Program-made: the position numbers and the translations under genes
In this document: one piece after another, positions 21,222-31,705 of the stretch
Layout: each line of letters opens with the position of its first letter
Numbering within the stretch: the first letter of the stretch is position 1
The notes under the pieces: generated by a model
Databases searched by the model: none
Seen by the model: only the letters and a program-made list of their open reading frames with translations
Told to the model about the DNA's origin: nothing
NCBI RefSeq assembly: GCF_030272615.1
Contig: NC_081413.1
Span: forward strand, 445,119,038 to 445,183,037
Length of the DNA: 64,000 nucleotides
Reading direction: 5' to 3'
Source: Cryptomeria japonica
Taxonomy: Eukaryota > Streptophyta > Pinopsida > Cupressales > Cupressaceae

Positions 21222-23396
21222 ATGGTCACAACTCAATCCCAAAAGAAAAAGATGGCTGAACAACAATATGGCATGCTAGACATTGGTGTCCTATATGAAG
21301 ATCCCATGCAAGATCATACACAAAGTGGGCAACTTGGCAATCAAGATCAAAGTCAAAATCTTGACATGGTTAACCAAGATGGACTTTATCCGAAAGTGCA
21401 AACTTTCCTAGCGGATTCTTATAACTAAGAGATGATGGAAAAGTTTATTAAACACAATCCTACTACACTTCTGAAAACTCTCCTTGAACATGGAGCTCAA
21501 CTTCTGCCTGAATTTAATAGATCCGCTCTCACCCAACAACAACAAGGAGACCTCGCTCCCACACAAAGTGTTTCACCTACTATTCAAACTCAATCAATTG
21601 CAGCCCCACCAATCCTCCAGGCTCAATCAATGCCACCCACGGTACCTCCCACTGTGGTCTCCATCCCACTATCTTCCTCCTTACCATCCATACCACTATC
21701 AAATCCAATCTCATCCATTCTCCATCAAACTTCTATACCACCTCCTTCTATTCAACCACAAATTTCCATTCCAAAAACTTCCCTTCCTCCCAACAATATC
21801 GCAAATTTAATCCGGGCCGTATTCAATCCCATCACAACTGTTGGCGAACCGCAACCAACTAGCCCTCAAACCCTAGGGACATCGGTCATCACATCCCACA
21901 TTCCCACCTCCTCATCATATCAATATATTGGTGGTGGTGCACCTTCTTTGGTTCATCCAATTCTTGGGGAAAATACAAATCATCAATATCAAAGTCCACA
22001 ACAAGACCTCATCAAGGAAATTCAAGACATGAAGAATATCATCAAGGACATGAAACAAAGGACTAATAAAAGGAAAACTTATTCGTTCAAAGAGTTTTGC
22101 CCTTGTCCTTATGACCCATCTATATCAGTTGCACCATATCCCCCGGGATTTGAGATTCCTAAATTCACCAAGTATGAAGGCAAAGGAGATCCCCGCAACC
22201 ATGTCTGAGAATTCCACATCTTATGCCAAGAAGTCTCCTATAGTGACCTTTATCTTCATAGACTCTTTCCCAAGAGTCTCACGGGAGACACCTTGGCATG
22301 GTTCTCATCTCTACCATGAGGTTCCATTGTCTTTTTTCTAGACTTGGCTGAAAAATTTGTGGCCCACTATGCATACAACATGGGTAATGATGTTTCTATG
22401 ATGGAACTATGTAATACAAAACAAAGACCCAGAGAAACCTTCGCCAATTTCCTACAAAGATGGTGACATCTTATCAAGAAATTCTAGTGGGACATACCAG
22501 AACAACATCAAATTGAGCTACTCTAAAAGAACTTGGTGCCCGAACTTTCAAGACCTTTAATATCTCAATGTATCAAATCCTTCCAAAAATTGACATATAA
22601 GGGCCTCACCCTCGAATGTGTTTTGTTGGAGGAAGGAACCTTGAAACATTACCAGAAATCAATACAAAGTTCTTCCTATTATTATAACGACAAGCCAAAA
22701 TTCTAGTCCATGAACAAAAATGTGGTCAATGATGGTATAACTAGTGCAAAGCGGGTCCAAACCATGGCTGCTCCCCCAAAATCCACCACCAATAATCATC
22801 AATTCAACAACCAAAATCAATCCCAAAAACCTCACAATGTCTCAATCTAGGGACGACCACCCCGATCAAATAACAGGACTCCAAGAGATTTCACTCCTCT
22901 GACTGAGCCTATTGAAGTGGTGTTTGAAAAACTTGTCCAAGTAGGTATAGTGGTTTTTCCAATAACTCACTTGTTTGACCCCAATCAATCTAAACCAAGA
23001 TGGTATAATGAAAATGAGTGTTGTGAATACCATCGTATCAAGGGACATGATACACGAAAGTGTATGAAACTGAAGATCTACATACAAGATCTCATTGATA
23101 GAGGTGAGATTGAAGTAGCAAATGCAAAAATTGGTAATAATAATGACAAACTCAAAATGTATCAGGAACCCTTCCCGAAACATGATAAAGGAAAAGGCTC
23201 ATCATCTAACACAATGGGTTATGACTACGCTAATCACGTAACTGGTTTTGATTTTTTGGTAGGTCACATTGAACCTGAAGACAATAATGTCAATGTCATA
23301 ACCATCCAAGGAGTTAATCCTCCTTCTTCCCAAAGCAGACCAAATCCTGCTCGAATAGTCATTCAAGGTGCCACGCCTTCCACCTCCCATTTCTAG
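21222..23396 (+). pseudogene. Gypsy 1 gag region
   Basis: After a glutamine-rich start and a long Ser/Pro/Thr/Gln-rich stretch comes the retrotransposon gag core: FEIPKFTKYEGKGDPRNHV, then LTGDTLAWFSSLP, ETFANFLQRW and LTLECVLLEEG. These are capsid-like motifs of plant Ty3/gypsy gag. A zinc-finger-like segment CCEYHRIKGHDTRKC followed by LKIYIQDLIDRGEI lies near 23020-23110, the usual form in Tat-type gag. Stops interrupt at 21426, 22206 and several later sites, with 23394 at the end of the segment. Confidence 0.82.
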
Positions 23397-23471
23397 AATG
23401 ACTGCAATGCAACTACATGCTAAGGAAGAGTCACTATCCAAGGAGTTCCTCCCCCACCAAACCCCCCACCC

Positions 23472-24125
23472 ATGTCTTCCACCCACCGATATGACCTCCT
23501 TGATCAACTTGGGAAGACACTCACGCAGATCTCCATTTTGGAACTTCTCAAGACCTCCCTGGTCCATAAAGAAGTTTTGGAACAAGCCCTTCTCCAATCA
23601 CGCGTTCTAGATAACATCAACGCCACCCAATTCCAAGCCCTCATTGGAAACCTTGCTGCCCAGTAGCACATTGTATTTAACTCCAAAGATGCTCCCACAG
23701 ATGAAGACCATAACAAACCTTTTCACATCGAAGCTCTCATCCACAAACACAAGGTCAAACGTATCCTGATAGACGGTGGATCCGGGCTTAATCTATGCAC
23801 ATACAAATTAATAAAATAATTGGGACTTTCTAAGGATTTGATAGACACATCAAGAAGTATCACAATAAAGGCATATGATGATGCAGAAAGAATTTCAAAG
23901 GGCATGGTCACCTTACCTCTTCAAGTGGGCCCCATTACAATTGAAACCCCTTGCCAAATACTAGATCTTGACCTCCCCTACAACATTCTCCTCGGGAGGC
24001 CATGGATTCATTCCTTGCAGGTCATACCCTCCACCTATCACCAATGCATCAAATTTGCCTATAACAGAAGAGAGATCACTATCAAAGGTGATCCCCAACC
24101 TTTTCAATATTGCAAACTATTATAG
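23472..24125 (+). pseudogene. Gypsy 1 aspartic protease region
   Basis: A conserved pre-protease block (YDLLDQLGKTLTQISILELLK) precedes the catalytic motif ILIDGGSGLNLCTYK near 23760-23805. DLDLPYNILLGRPWIHSL, the family's C-terminal ILG motif, follows, then STYHQCIKFAYN. The same series occurs in gypsy 2 (53250-53932). The protease would process the polyprotein. Stops at 23664, 23817 and 24123 break it. Confidence 0.8.
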
Positions 24126-24233
24126 GGGAAGCATCCGTATCATTGCCCACTAAATAGACCCTCGCCAACGCCTCCATCTGACACATCAAATGTTGCCTCC
24201 ACATCATCCCAACCAAATAATCAAATCAAGATC

Positions 24234-24812
24234 TTGGACAATGGCTATGGAGAATACAAATTGGAGGACATCTTATTAATAGGAAACCTCCCTCTCTCTC
24301 TTAAGTCATTTGGAAAACCAAAAGAGATAAAAAAGGACCCAAAACCAGTCATGCAATGCCAAAACACTACCTTCCAGCAATGGGGCCCACTTGATAACGA
24401 GAGCCTTGAAGCATATATCTCTTCATGGTTGTATCGGGAAGAATATGAAGATCCAACAAGAATATCCAAAGAAATGTACCAAAAAGCATCTGCCATAGTT
24501 GAAAAAATGGGTTACAAATGACACGACATGGGACCAAAGGAAGGAAGAAAAACACCCATAAATCCTATCTCCTACAAATACAATAGAGGCTTGGGGTACA
24601 CCCCGGTGCCTAAGATTACTATCACCGGTGCCCCTTCTAGTCCTTCTTCGGATATCGAAAGCACTGACGAAGAGGAATTCCATGAAATGCTTTATGAATA
24701 TGAGAAAGATATCTTCTTGGATGCTTACATCAATACCATCACCCTCGTAACCCCTCCCACTTCACATGAGCTACATCTTATCCATCCTAAACTCATTGAC
24801 TGGGGCCAATGA
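24234..24812 (+). pseudogene. Gypsy 1 protease-RT linker with a G-patch-like motif
   Basis: Downstream of the protease, residues around 24487-24606 read ASAIVEKMGYK, stop, HDMGPKEGRKTPINP, then NRGLGYTP. The spacing of the aromatic/Gly positions (MGY...xMG...G...PI......GLGY) matches the G-patch consensus, a glycine-rich nucleic-acid-binding motif. A G-patch sits at a similar place, after protease, in betaretroviruses. The gypsy 3 fragment has a comparable YGYKGNGLYL segment. It is motif-level evidence only. Confidence 0.5.
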
Positions 24813-24878
24813 GACAAACCCACTTTAGATATCTATGCCGATGATAATGCTCTCATTTCTCTCTTAATAGTACAAAAT

Positions 24879-26592
24879 ATGGAAGATTATAGTAGAATCG
24901 AGGGTATTCAACTACACAAAAATGGATACTTCGGTAGTCAAGTCAATGTCCTTAGCCACAAAAAAGATAATAAAAGAAAAAGATATGATTCCCTAGGTGA
25001 AAACCTCCCTGAGGCACCTTTGGATGAACAAGAAATAAAAACAAAGGGCGTATCTGAAAGTGAAAACCTAGAAAAGGCACTTGGCAATGAGGGATTTGAC
25101 CTCCCTACCATTGGTTACCTTCCACAGGACAAATCAAATTTGTTGATAGAAGAAACAGACAGCAACAACATGGGCACCGAGGTCATTCCGAAAAATGTGC
25201 TCATTGTCAAATCCCTCACAAAAATCGAGAAAAAAGACTTCATCAACTTCCTAACAGAGGTAAAAATCAATTTTGCATGGTCCTATTCCGATATGCCAAG
25301 GTTAGACCCTGCCTTGGTGGTTCACAATCTCGCCATCTGCCAAAATGCAAAACCTGTAAAACAAAAATTGCACAAAATTCATCCACATATTGCTCTCCTG
25401 GTCAAGGCGGAACTCCAAAAGTTGTTAGATGAAGAATTTATCAAACCAATAGATTATGCTGAATAGGTCTCCAACATTGTACCTGTAGGCAAACCTGTTG
25501 GGGGCATCCGCATCTACACATATTTCTGAGATCTAAATATAGCTTGTCCTAAAGATGATTTCCCACTCCCCAATATAGACATGATTGTGGACCTTACAAC
25601 AGGACATGAAATGTTATCGCTAATGGATGGGTTTTCTGGATACAACCAAATCAGGATAGCAGATGAGAATCAACATAAAACTGCATTCACAACACCATGG
25701 GGTACCTTCTGTTACCGGGTCATGCCTTTTGGCCTTAAAAATGTTGGAGCTACGTATCAATGGGCAATGACAATAATTTTTCATGACCTCTTGCACAAAA
25801 TTATGGAAGACTACGTGGATGATCTGCTAGGAAAATCCACGACAAGACAAGAACACATCCCCATTCTAAAACAGATCTTCAAAAGATTGGAAAAATACAA
25901 GCTGCGCCTAAATCCCAAAAAGTGTGTGTTTGACGTCACATCGGGAAAACTACTGGGATTCATTGTTTCCCATAGAGGCATCGAGGTTGATCCTGCAAAG
26001 GTAAAAGCTATTATGGAAATGCCTCCACCAAAAACTCTTAAACAACTGCATAGTCTCCAGGGAAAACTCAAGTCTATCAGATGTTTCATTTCACAACTAG
26101 CAGATAAGTGCCATTCATTTGCACACCTCCTGCGCAAGGACAGAAAATTCAAGTGAGACTGCTTATGCGAAAAGGCCTTTGAGAAACTTAAAGAATATCT
26201 AGCATCACCTCCAGTATTGATGCCTCCTACTCTTGGGAAACCCCTTATTTTGTATATATGCACTACTACAGTAGCATTGGGGGCATTATTGGCACAGACA
26301 GATGATCAAGGGAAGGAACACACCATTTACTACATCAATCAGACATTGGTAGGATATGAACTCAATTACACCCCCATTGAAAGAGCATGTTTGACATTAG
26401 TGTTCAACACACAGAAACTATGACACTATATGCTAAATAATAAGACAAAATTAATTACTAAAATTGATCCACTTAAATATCTCTTGTCCAAAGCTACTCT
26501 CACTGGTAGAACCACCAAATGGGCCATGCTCTTAAGAGAGTTTGACATTGAATATGTAGACAGAAAGACAATCAAGGGACAAGTCATTGTAG
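24879..26592 (+). pseudogene. Gypsy 1 reverse transcriptase and first RNase H
   Basis: RT motifs appear in order: RLDPALVVHNL, LLVKAELQKLLDEEFIKPI, LSLMDGFSGYNQIRI, TAFTTPWGTFCYRVMPFGLKN, the active site YVDDLL near 25815-25832, and LNPKKCVFDVTSGKLLGFIVS. The Asp residues of YVDD are intact. The retroviral-type RNase H follows (PLILYICTTTVALGALLAQ, YTPIERACLTLVFNTQKL) and ends in REFDIEYVDRKTIKGQVIVD. Stops occur at 25464, 25527, 26154, 26421 and 26595. Confidence 0.85.
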
Positions 26593-26597
26593 ATTAG

Positions 26598-27060
26598 TTG
26601 GCTGAAGCTCCACTTCCAGGCGACCATCCTCTTCTCACAAAATTACAAGATGAGTTCATTATGACTGTTACCACATCCTCCACATGGAAATTGTATTTTG
26701 ATGGCTCCTACACTCAAAATGGATCGGGGGTAGGAATATTATTGGTCACACCTCAAGGAGATGGCATCCCCAAATCATACAAGATAGCCTTTGCATGTAC
26801 CAATAAAATAGCAGAATACGAGGCCCTCATCATAGGTTTATGCTTGGCTATCCACTGAAAAATAAAGGAATTACAAGTCTATGGGGATTCTCAACTCATC
26901 ATAAAACAAGTCAATGATGAATACCAGACAAAAGATGATAAACTCCTTCCCTACCGTACCATGGTTGAAGATCTTAAGCAACATTTCACAGCAATCAAGT
27001 TTGACCAAATCCTATGAACAAACAACAGGGTTGCAGATGCAATGGCCACCATTGGCTCCC
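26598..27060 (+). pseudogene. Gypsy 1 second (archaeal-type) RNase H
   Basis: A second RNase H fold lies between the first RNase H and integrase: WKLYFDGSYTQNGSGVGILL (catalytic Asp), NKIAEYEALIIGLCLA (catalytic Glu), LQVYGDSQLIIKQVNDEYQ (catalytic Asp) and NRVADAMATIGSLL (fourth acidic position). This duplication is known from plant Tat elements. All four acidic positions are present; stops at 26856 and 27015 interrupt it. Confidence 0.8.
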
Positions 27061-27344
27061 TCCTTCAAATGCTAGCACACAGTCAAAAGTGCAAGTTCTT
27101 GGTCAAGCAATTGTTTATACCAGCATATGACCTACCAGAGTCTGAAATGGTGTGTGTTCTCATTGTTCCTGAGTCCCCTTGGTACCAAGAAACCTTCACT
27201 TTCCTCAAAGACAACACCATTCCCCCACACCTCACCAAAACCCAACAACAAACCTTCATCCGTCGATGTGCCCGTTACACCATCCTTGCAGACACCTTGT
27301 TCAGAAGGCATTTTGATGGTTCCATCCTAACGTGTTTAGATAAA

Positions 27345-28436
27345 TAGGAAGCCAAATGGGCATTACACGAAGTACACGAGGGTATCTGTGGGGTACACTC
27401 AAGTGGACTCACATTGGTTAAAAAACTTTTGAGAATAGGATACTATTGGCCTAAAATGGAAGAAGATGCATACAACTATGTGAAGAAATGCATCCCTTGC
27501 CAGTAACATGGCAATAAGATTCATGCACCGTCACAAGAATTGCAACCATTCATTACACCATGGCCCTTCTCGCAGTGGGGGCTCAATCTCATTGGGAAAA
27601 TCCACCCTTCATCTTCCAATAGACATAAATTAATTATCACCACCACCGAATACTACACCAAGTGGGTAGAGGCTATCCATCTTACTTTCACCACCGGCAA
27701 GCAAATATCCAAATTTATCCTGAACTACCTAATCTGCCGATATGGCATCCCAAAAGTTATCATCACAAATAATGGTAAACAATTTAAGAACTAGGATGTC
27801 AAAGAACTCTGCTAAAAATTCAACATCCAACACTTCTTTTCCACTCCATATTACCCCCAAGGTAATGGCCAAGCTGAGGCTTCTAATAAAACCCTAATAA
27901 AAATCCTAGAAAAGACAGTCAATGAAGTAGGCCATGATTGACACCTTCAAATCCATCTTGCATTGTGGGCCTACCGCACCTCCATCTGCACCCCCACAGG
28001 TGCCACTCCTTATTCCCTAGTATTTGGTTCCGAAGCCATCATTCCCCTTGAGATCGAGATTCCCTCTCTAAGGGTGTCACTGCAAAACATCCTACTAGAG
28101 GAAGAATACAGAATTGCCTACTTACAAGAGCTAGAATTGTTAGATGAAAGGCGCCTCAAGGCCTTGAATCATCTTTGGGTATATCAAAGCCATCTGCACA
28201 TGACTTATCATAAAAAAGTTAGAACCCGAGAATTCCATGTTGGTGATCTTGTCCTCATGGAAAATTAGAAAAATCTACAAGAAAGAGAAAAGAAAGGCAA
28301 GTTCAAGCCTAATTAGCTTGGACCATATGTAATCACAGTGAAATATGGATCAGGAGCTTACTAGTTGGCTACTCCTGAATGCGATCCTTTGGATGATCCA
28401 ATGAATATCATGCACCTCAAAAGATTTTATGCTTAG
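27345..28436 (+). pseudogene. Gypsy 1 integrase, catalytic Asp residues lost
   Basis: The zinc-binding domain is present (HEVHEGICGVHSS, YYWPKMEEDAYNYVKKCIPCQ). In the core, FSQWGLNLIGKI and VIITNNGKQFKN both show Asn where plant gypsy integrases have the catalytic Asp. The Glu of [14 protein letters not shown] is kept. Asp to Asn is a G-to-A change, like most of the stops. The C-terminal part (FHVGDLVLMEN, LGPYVITVKYGSGAY, MNIMHLKRFYA) reaches the normal end at 28434. Integrase would have inserted the cDNA; this copy is dead. Confidence 0.82.
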
Positions 28437-29581
28437 TCCTTAGAAAGTCTTAAATTGTCAAAAAAAAAAAAATCAAGAAAAACTTTTTAAAAAAAAATGA
28501 GAAAAAGACCCTGAAAAAATTGTCACTTTGGTGAAAACCTGGCAAACAAGCACCCTATGACACAAAAAAATTAAAAAATCAGAAAAAGAAAAAAAAAAAC
28601 AATTCGTCCATTAGTAAAAACCACTTGGTGGCACTATGGACAAGTACCTTGGTGAAAAACTCTGTGCAGATGCCAAGGTAAATAACTGGATCCATTGTCT
28701 ATCATGTTGATACTATAAATCATCTACCATCCAACCCACCCATGCGCAACATTCCTTCTTTTCTGCCTCCCAATAAAACATGCGTATGATGATGAAGTCT
28801 TCACCTGAGTCATGAACAAGGAGTGTCCAATTGAAACTGAGATTTTATGCCTCTGTGTGTAAGCTTCAAGAAGTCTTGAGAAACAATCCCAAGTCCATCC
28901 TAGTTCTACTCTTGGCAAGAGGTATCATGTGGTCACAAGGAAGAGACTTGTTAGATTTTGTTAGATCTTTTCATATAGGCTTGCATCTTTTTCCCTATGA
29001 CTGCCACTATTTACGACTGCCTGGGTTCTTCCATATCGAGGTACATTATGATAGGTGCATATTGGGACATATTTCATAGTATGGCATGTTTTGGATCCTT
29101 CTTGTATAAAACGATGACCTGGTACTAGTGTTTATCAACACTTACCTTCTCATGTACAAGAGGTATCAATGTGTTTGAGGGTTCCTTGCATGAACCCACA
29201 ACTCTATATTAGTGTTTCTTAATACTTGCATTGTTGTGTGCAAGAAATTCCCATTTGTCTACAAAGTCAGTCCATGCCCTACATTTCTCATGGCATCCTG
29301 AATTCTATAATCAATGGTACAAGTCACTTAGGGAAACATCAAACTAGGTTGGCTCTTGATATTTGGTGTGCACAAAATCTTACCATCATTCCATCAAATC
29401 CTAAACTCAATAATCCCATGGAGTTCTCAATTGCCCCCATTTTCCTCCACAGTCTTGCATCTCGTATTCTTCTTTCCAAATACCTCACGACTGCTTCATA
29501 TTTGTTCCTCATCTATCCCTTCCACCTTAATTTTTCTTCCTCTATTTTTTGTTTCCTCACATAATCAATTCTGATTCCGAT
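28437..29581 (+). other. Gypsy 1 3' untranslated region
   Basis: No coding signal. It includes A-rich runs and the 'gtgaaaacctggcaaac...gacacaaaaaaat' block that recurs in gypsy 2 (55235-55275), then 'gtgaaaaaccactt.ggtggcac'. The conserved order in two copies shows that it belongs to the element. Small frames here (28831-29079, 29226-29564) have no recognisable domain. Confidence 0.65.
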
Positions 29582-30139
29582 CATGTCTTATACAGGATGA
29601 ATCCTTCCTGAAACCAGATGTTGTGATCTGATCATGTCTTATACAGGATGAATCCTTCCTGAAACCAGACGTTGTGATCTGATCATGTCTTATACAGGAT
29701 GTATCCTTCCTGAAACCAAACACTCTGATCATGTCTTATACATGATGAATCCTTCCAGAAACCAGACATTGTGATCTGATCATGTCTTATACAGGATGAA
29801 TCCTTCCTAAAACCAGACGTTGTGATCAATCATGTCTTATACAGGATGTATCCTTCCTGAAACCAGATGCTTTGATCATGTCTTATATAGGATGAATCCT
29901 TCCTAAAACCAAATGTTGTGATCTGATCATGTCTTATACGGGATGAATCCTTCCTGAAACCAGACGTTGTGATCAGTCATGTCTTATACAGGATGAATCG
30001 TTCTTGAAACCAGACATTGTGATCAATCATGTCTTATACAGGATGAATCCTTCTTGAAACCAGATGTTGTGATCTGATTATGTGTTATACAACATGAATC
30101 CTTCCTGAAACTAGACATTATGATTAGTCATGTCTTATA
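29582..30139 (+). repeat. Twelve-unit ~50-bp tandem repeat
   Basis: Units of the form CATGTCTTATACAGGATGAA, TCCTTCCTGAAACCAGA, YRTTGTGATC start at 29582, 29633, 29684, 29730, 29781, 29831, 29877, 29928, 29978, 30028, 30079 and 30129. Periods are 46, 50 or 51 bp. The last unit is cut by copia D. Many units contain the palindrome TGATCA. Confidence 0.92.
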
Positions 30140-31640
30140 TGTTGGCATTATAATAGAAAAGAAGAAGGTTGGCATTTCAATAAGGATATTGAGAAGGTTG
30201 TTGATGACTATGGATATAACTGATTAAGGATGATTACTGTCTTAATATTATTATTTTGTTATTGATGTCAAGAAATTGATTTTCTAATTTAGTATGATGT
30301 TGCCATAGCTTAAGAAGTATGATTTGATGAGTATAAAGATGTCGATAAAAGACACAGGAAAGAATATGATGAATAAGGGGATAAGTTATTCAATGGGCAA
30401 CTATTACTGAGTTAGACAATGATGAGATCATGATGTTTAGATTGTTTTGATATCCTACATATGCTATTGTTTGAAAGGTTAATACTATATTGTGTTACTG
30501 AGCAAAGAATTTTAACAAACAACCTAGTTGGTAAACCCTAAGGAGCCCAATCGGTAAAACCCTAAGATTATCGCTATCGGTTAATGAAGGCTGAATGTCT
30601 ACCGAGTGAAGTTTAGTATTTACCAGGTTACAACCGAGCTATAATAGAATGCATTAAATATTTACATGTGATATTTAATGAAGGAAGTTGATGAGCTAGA
30701 GCAGATTAAATGATTGGTAAGCTGTGTATGAGGATTGTTAAAGAATCTACAGTAAAGAAAGATCGACAGCAAGATCTATAGCTCAGATTGAACCGCAATA
30801 CCCTAACACAAGTTCCAAGGCAGGGTAAAATATTTTCAGATCGAAGGATACATTGAACCTAGACAAGATTGAAGATTTGATGGCTATGATTGATCATGGG
30901 AAATGTGATCAAGGAGATTAAGCGGTTGGAAGATTGTTTATAAATAGGAAGCTGTTGATAAACAAGATATGTGGGCAAGTGTATGCACAGGGATGCTACA
31001 TAGTGATTACTGAACACAGAAGCTTGAAGACCTATTTTGATAACAGAGTATAGAGCCCAGTAGATAGACAAGATTAGTTCTATGCCTAAATTGTATTGAA
31101 CAAATAAGAATCTGCTTTAGCATTTTTAGATGTGAAATTGAAGACATATTTTTAGTACTGTTATTTTGAGAAGTAGTAGAAAATCTCTTAACTGAGTGGA
31201 CTTAACAGTTTTATTTGTAAAATCCTCTAGCAAGGTGATATTCTTATTGAGTGTTTGAAATTCTTTGACAAGGTCACTTCTAACAAGGTGAAGATCTTAA
31301 CAGATCTGAGGGAAATCCCTTAACCGGGTCACATCTAGCAATGTGTTTGTAATCTTTAACGGGATTTGCTTTTTACCGAGCATACTCTAGAAGAGTATAT
31401 TTCTTAGTGGGTCTGAAATCCCACAGTGGTTTTTCCCTATTTAGGTTTCCACGTTAAATCTGGTGTTATATGTTTGTGATCTTATTTATTTATGGGTCTG
31501 CATGCATTACTATTTTTCTGATAAGGTTACCAAGGTTGAATCTGTTGTTTTTATTGAAGATTAAGTTTGAATGATTCACCCCCCCTCTCATATTGTTAGC
31601 TTGGCATCTGTACTAATCATATTTAGTATCAAAACTATCA
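30140..31640 (+). repeat. Copia D 5' LTR
   Basis: A 1501-bp LTR from TGTTGGCATTATAA to CTATCA, matching 36288-37817 throughout. It has a TATA box at 30939 and the C-tract 'gattcaccccccctctcat' near the end. TGCTATCAGAGC, a one-base variant of the PBS, follows at 31643. Confidence 0.88.
30939..30946 (+). promoter_or_regulatory. TATA box in D LTR
   Basis: TATAAATA followed by GGAAGCTGTTG. The same box is at 37102-37109 in the 3' LTR. Confidence 0.5.
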
Positions 31641-31642
31641 AC

Positions 31643-31654
31643 TGCTATCAGAGC
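31643..31654 (+). other. Copia D primer binding site, degenerate
   Basis: TGCTATCAGAGC, with one mismatch to TGGTATCAGAGC, two bases after the LTR end. Confidence 0.75.
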
Positions 31655-31705
31655 TTTGGACTTTAGAAGAAAATTTTAGAGGCACTTGAGTTAAAGATCC
31701 AAAAG

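Larger units (their letters stand above)
21222..28436 (+). pseudogene. Gypsy 1 gag-pol, 2404 codons in a single frame, roughly 30 stops
   Basis: Every recognisable domain segment between 21222 and the terminal stop at 28434 lies in the same frame. No frameshift was found over 7.2 kb. Inactivation is by in-frame stops at positions where relatives have Gln, Arg or Trp (CAA, CAG, CGA or TGG changed by a C-to-T or G-to-A transition). A start at 21222 is chosen because the frame is open from there; MAEQQYG at 21252 is an alternative. Gag and pol being fused in one frame is common in plant gypsy elements. Domain entries follow separately. Confidence 0.85.
17283..30139 (+). mobile_element. Ty3/gypsy element 1 (Tat-like), 3' LTR missing
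   Basis: Contains a 5' LTR, a PBS, a ~2.8-kb repeat-rich leader, and a single-frame gag-pol ordered gag, protease, G-patch-like, RT, RNase H, second RNase H, integrase. A 3' UTR ending in ~50-bp tandem repeats follows. At 30140 copia D begins, and the element does not resume on the far side. RT before integrase marks Ty3/gypsy. The second, archaeal-type RNase H is the hallmark of the plant Tat clade. Confidence 0.85.

Noticed and set aside
21484-21810. 108-codon frame overlapping gag
   Set aside because: Shadow frame over the Pro/Ser/Thr-rich part of gag, which lies in the long gag-pol frame.
28831-29564. Short frames in the gypsy 3' UTR as possible host genes
   Set aside because: No recognisable domain, and they lie between the polyprotein end and the element's tandem repeats.
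29582-30139. Possible CRISPR array (regular ~50-bp repeats)
   Set aside because: There are no unique spacers; the whole unit repeats, and the context is a plant retrotransposon.
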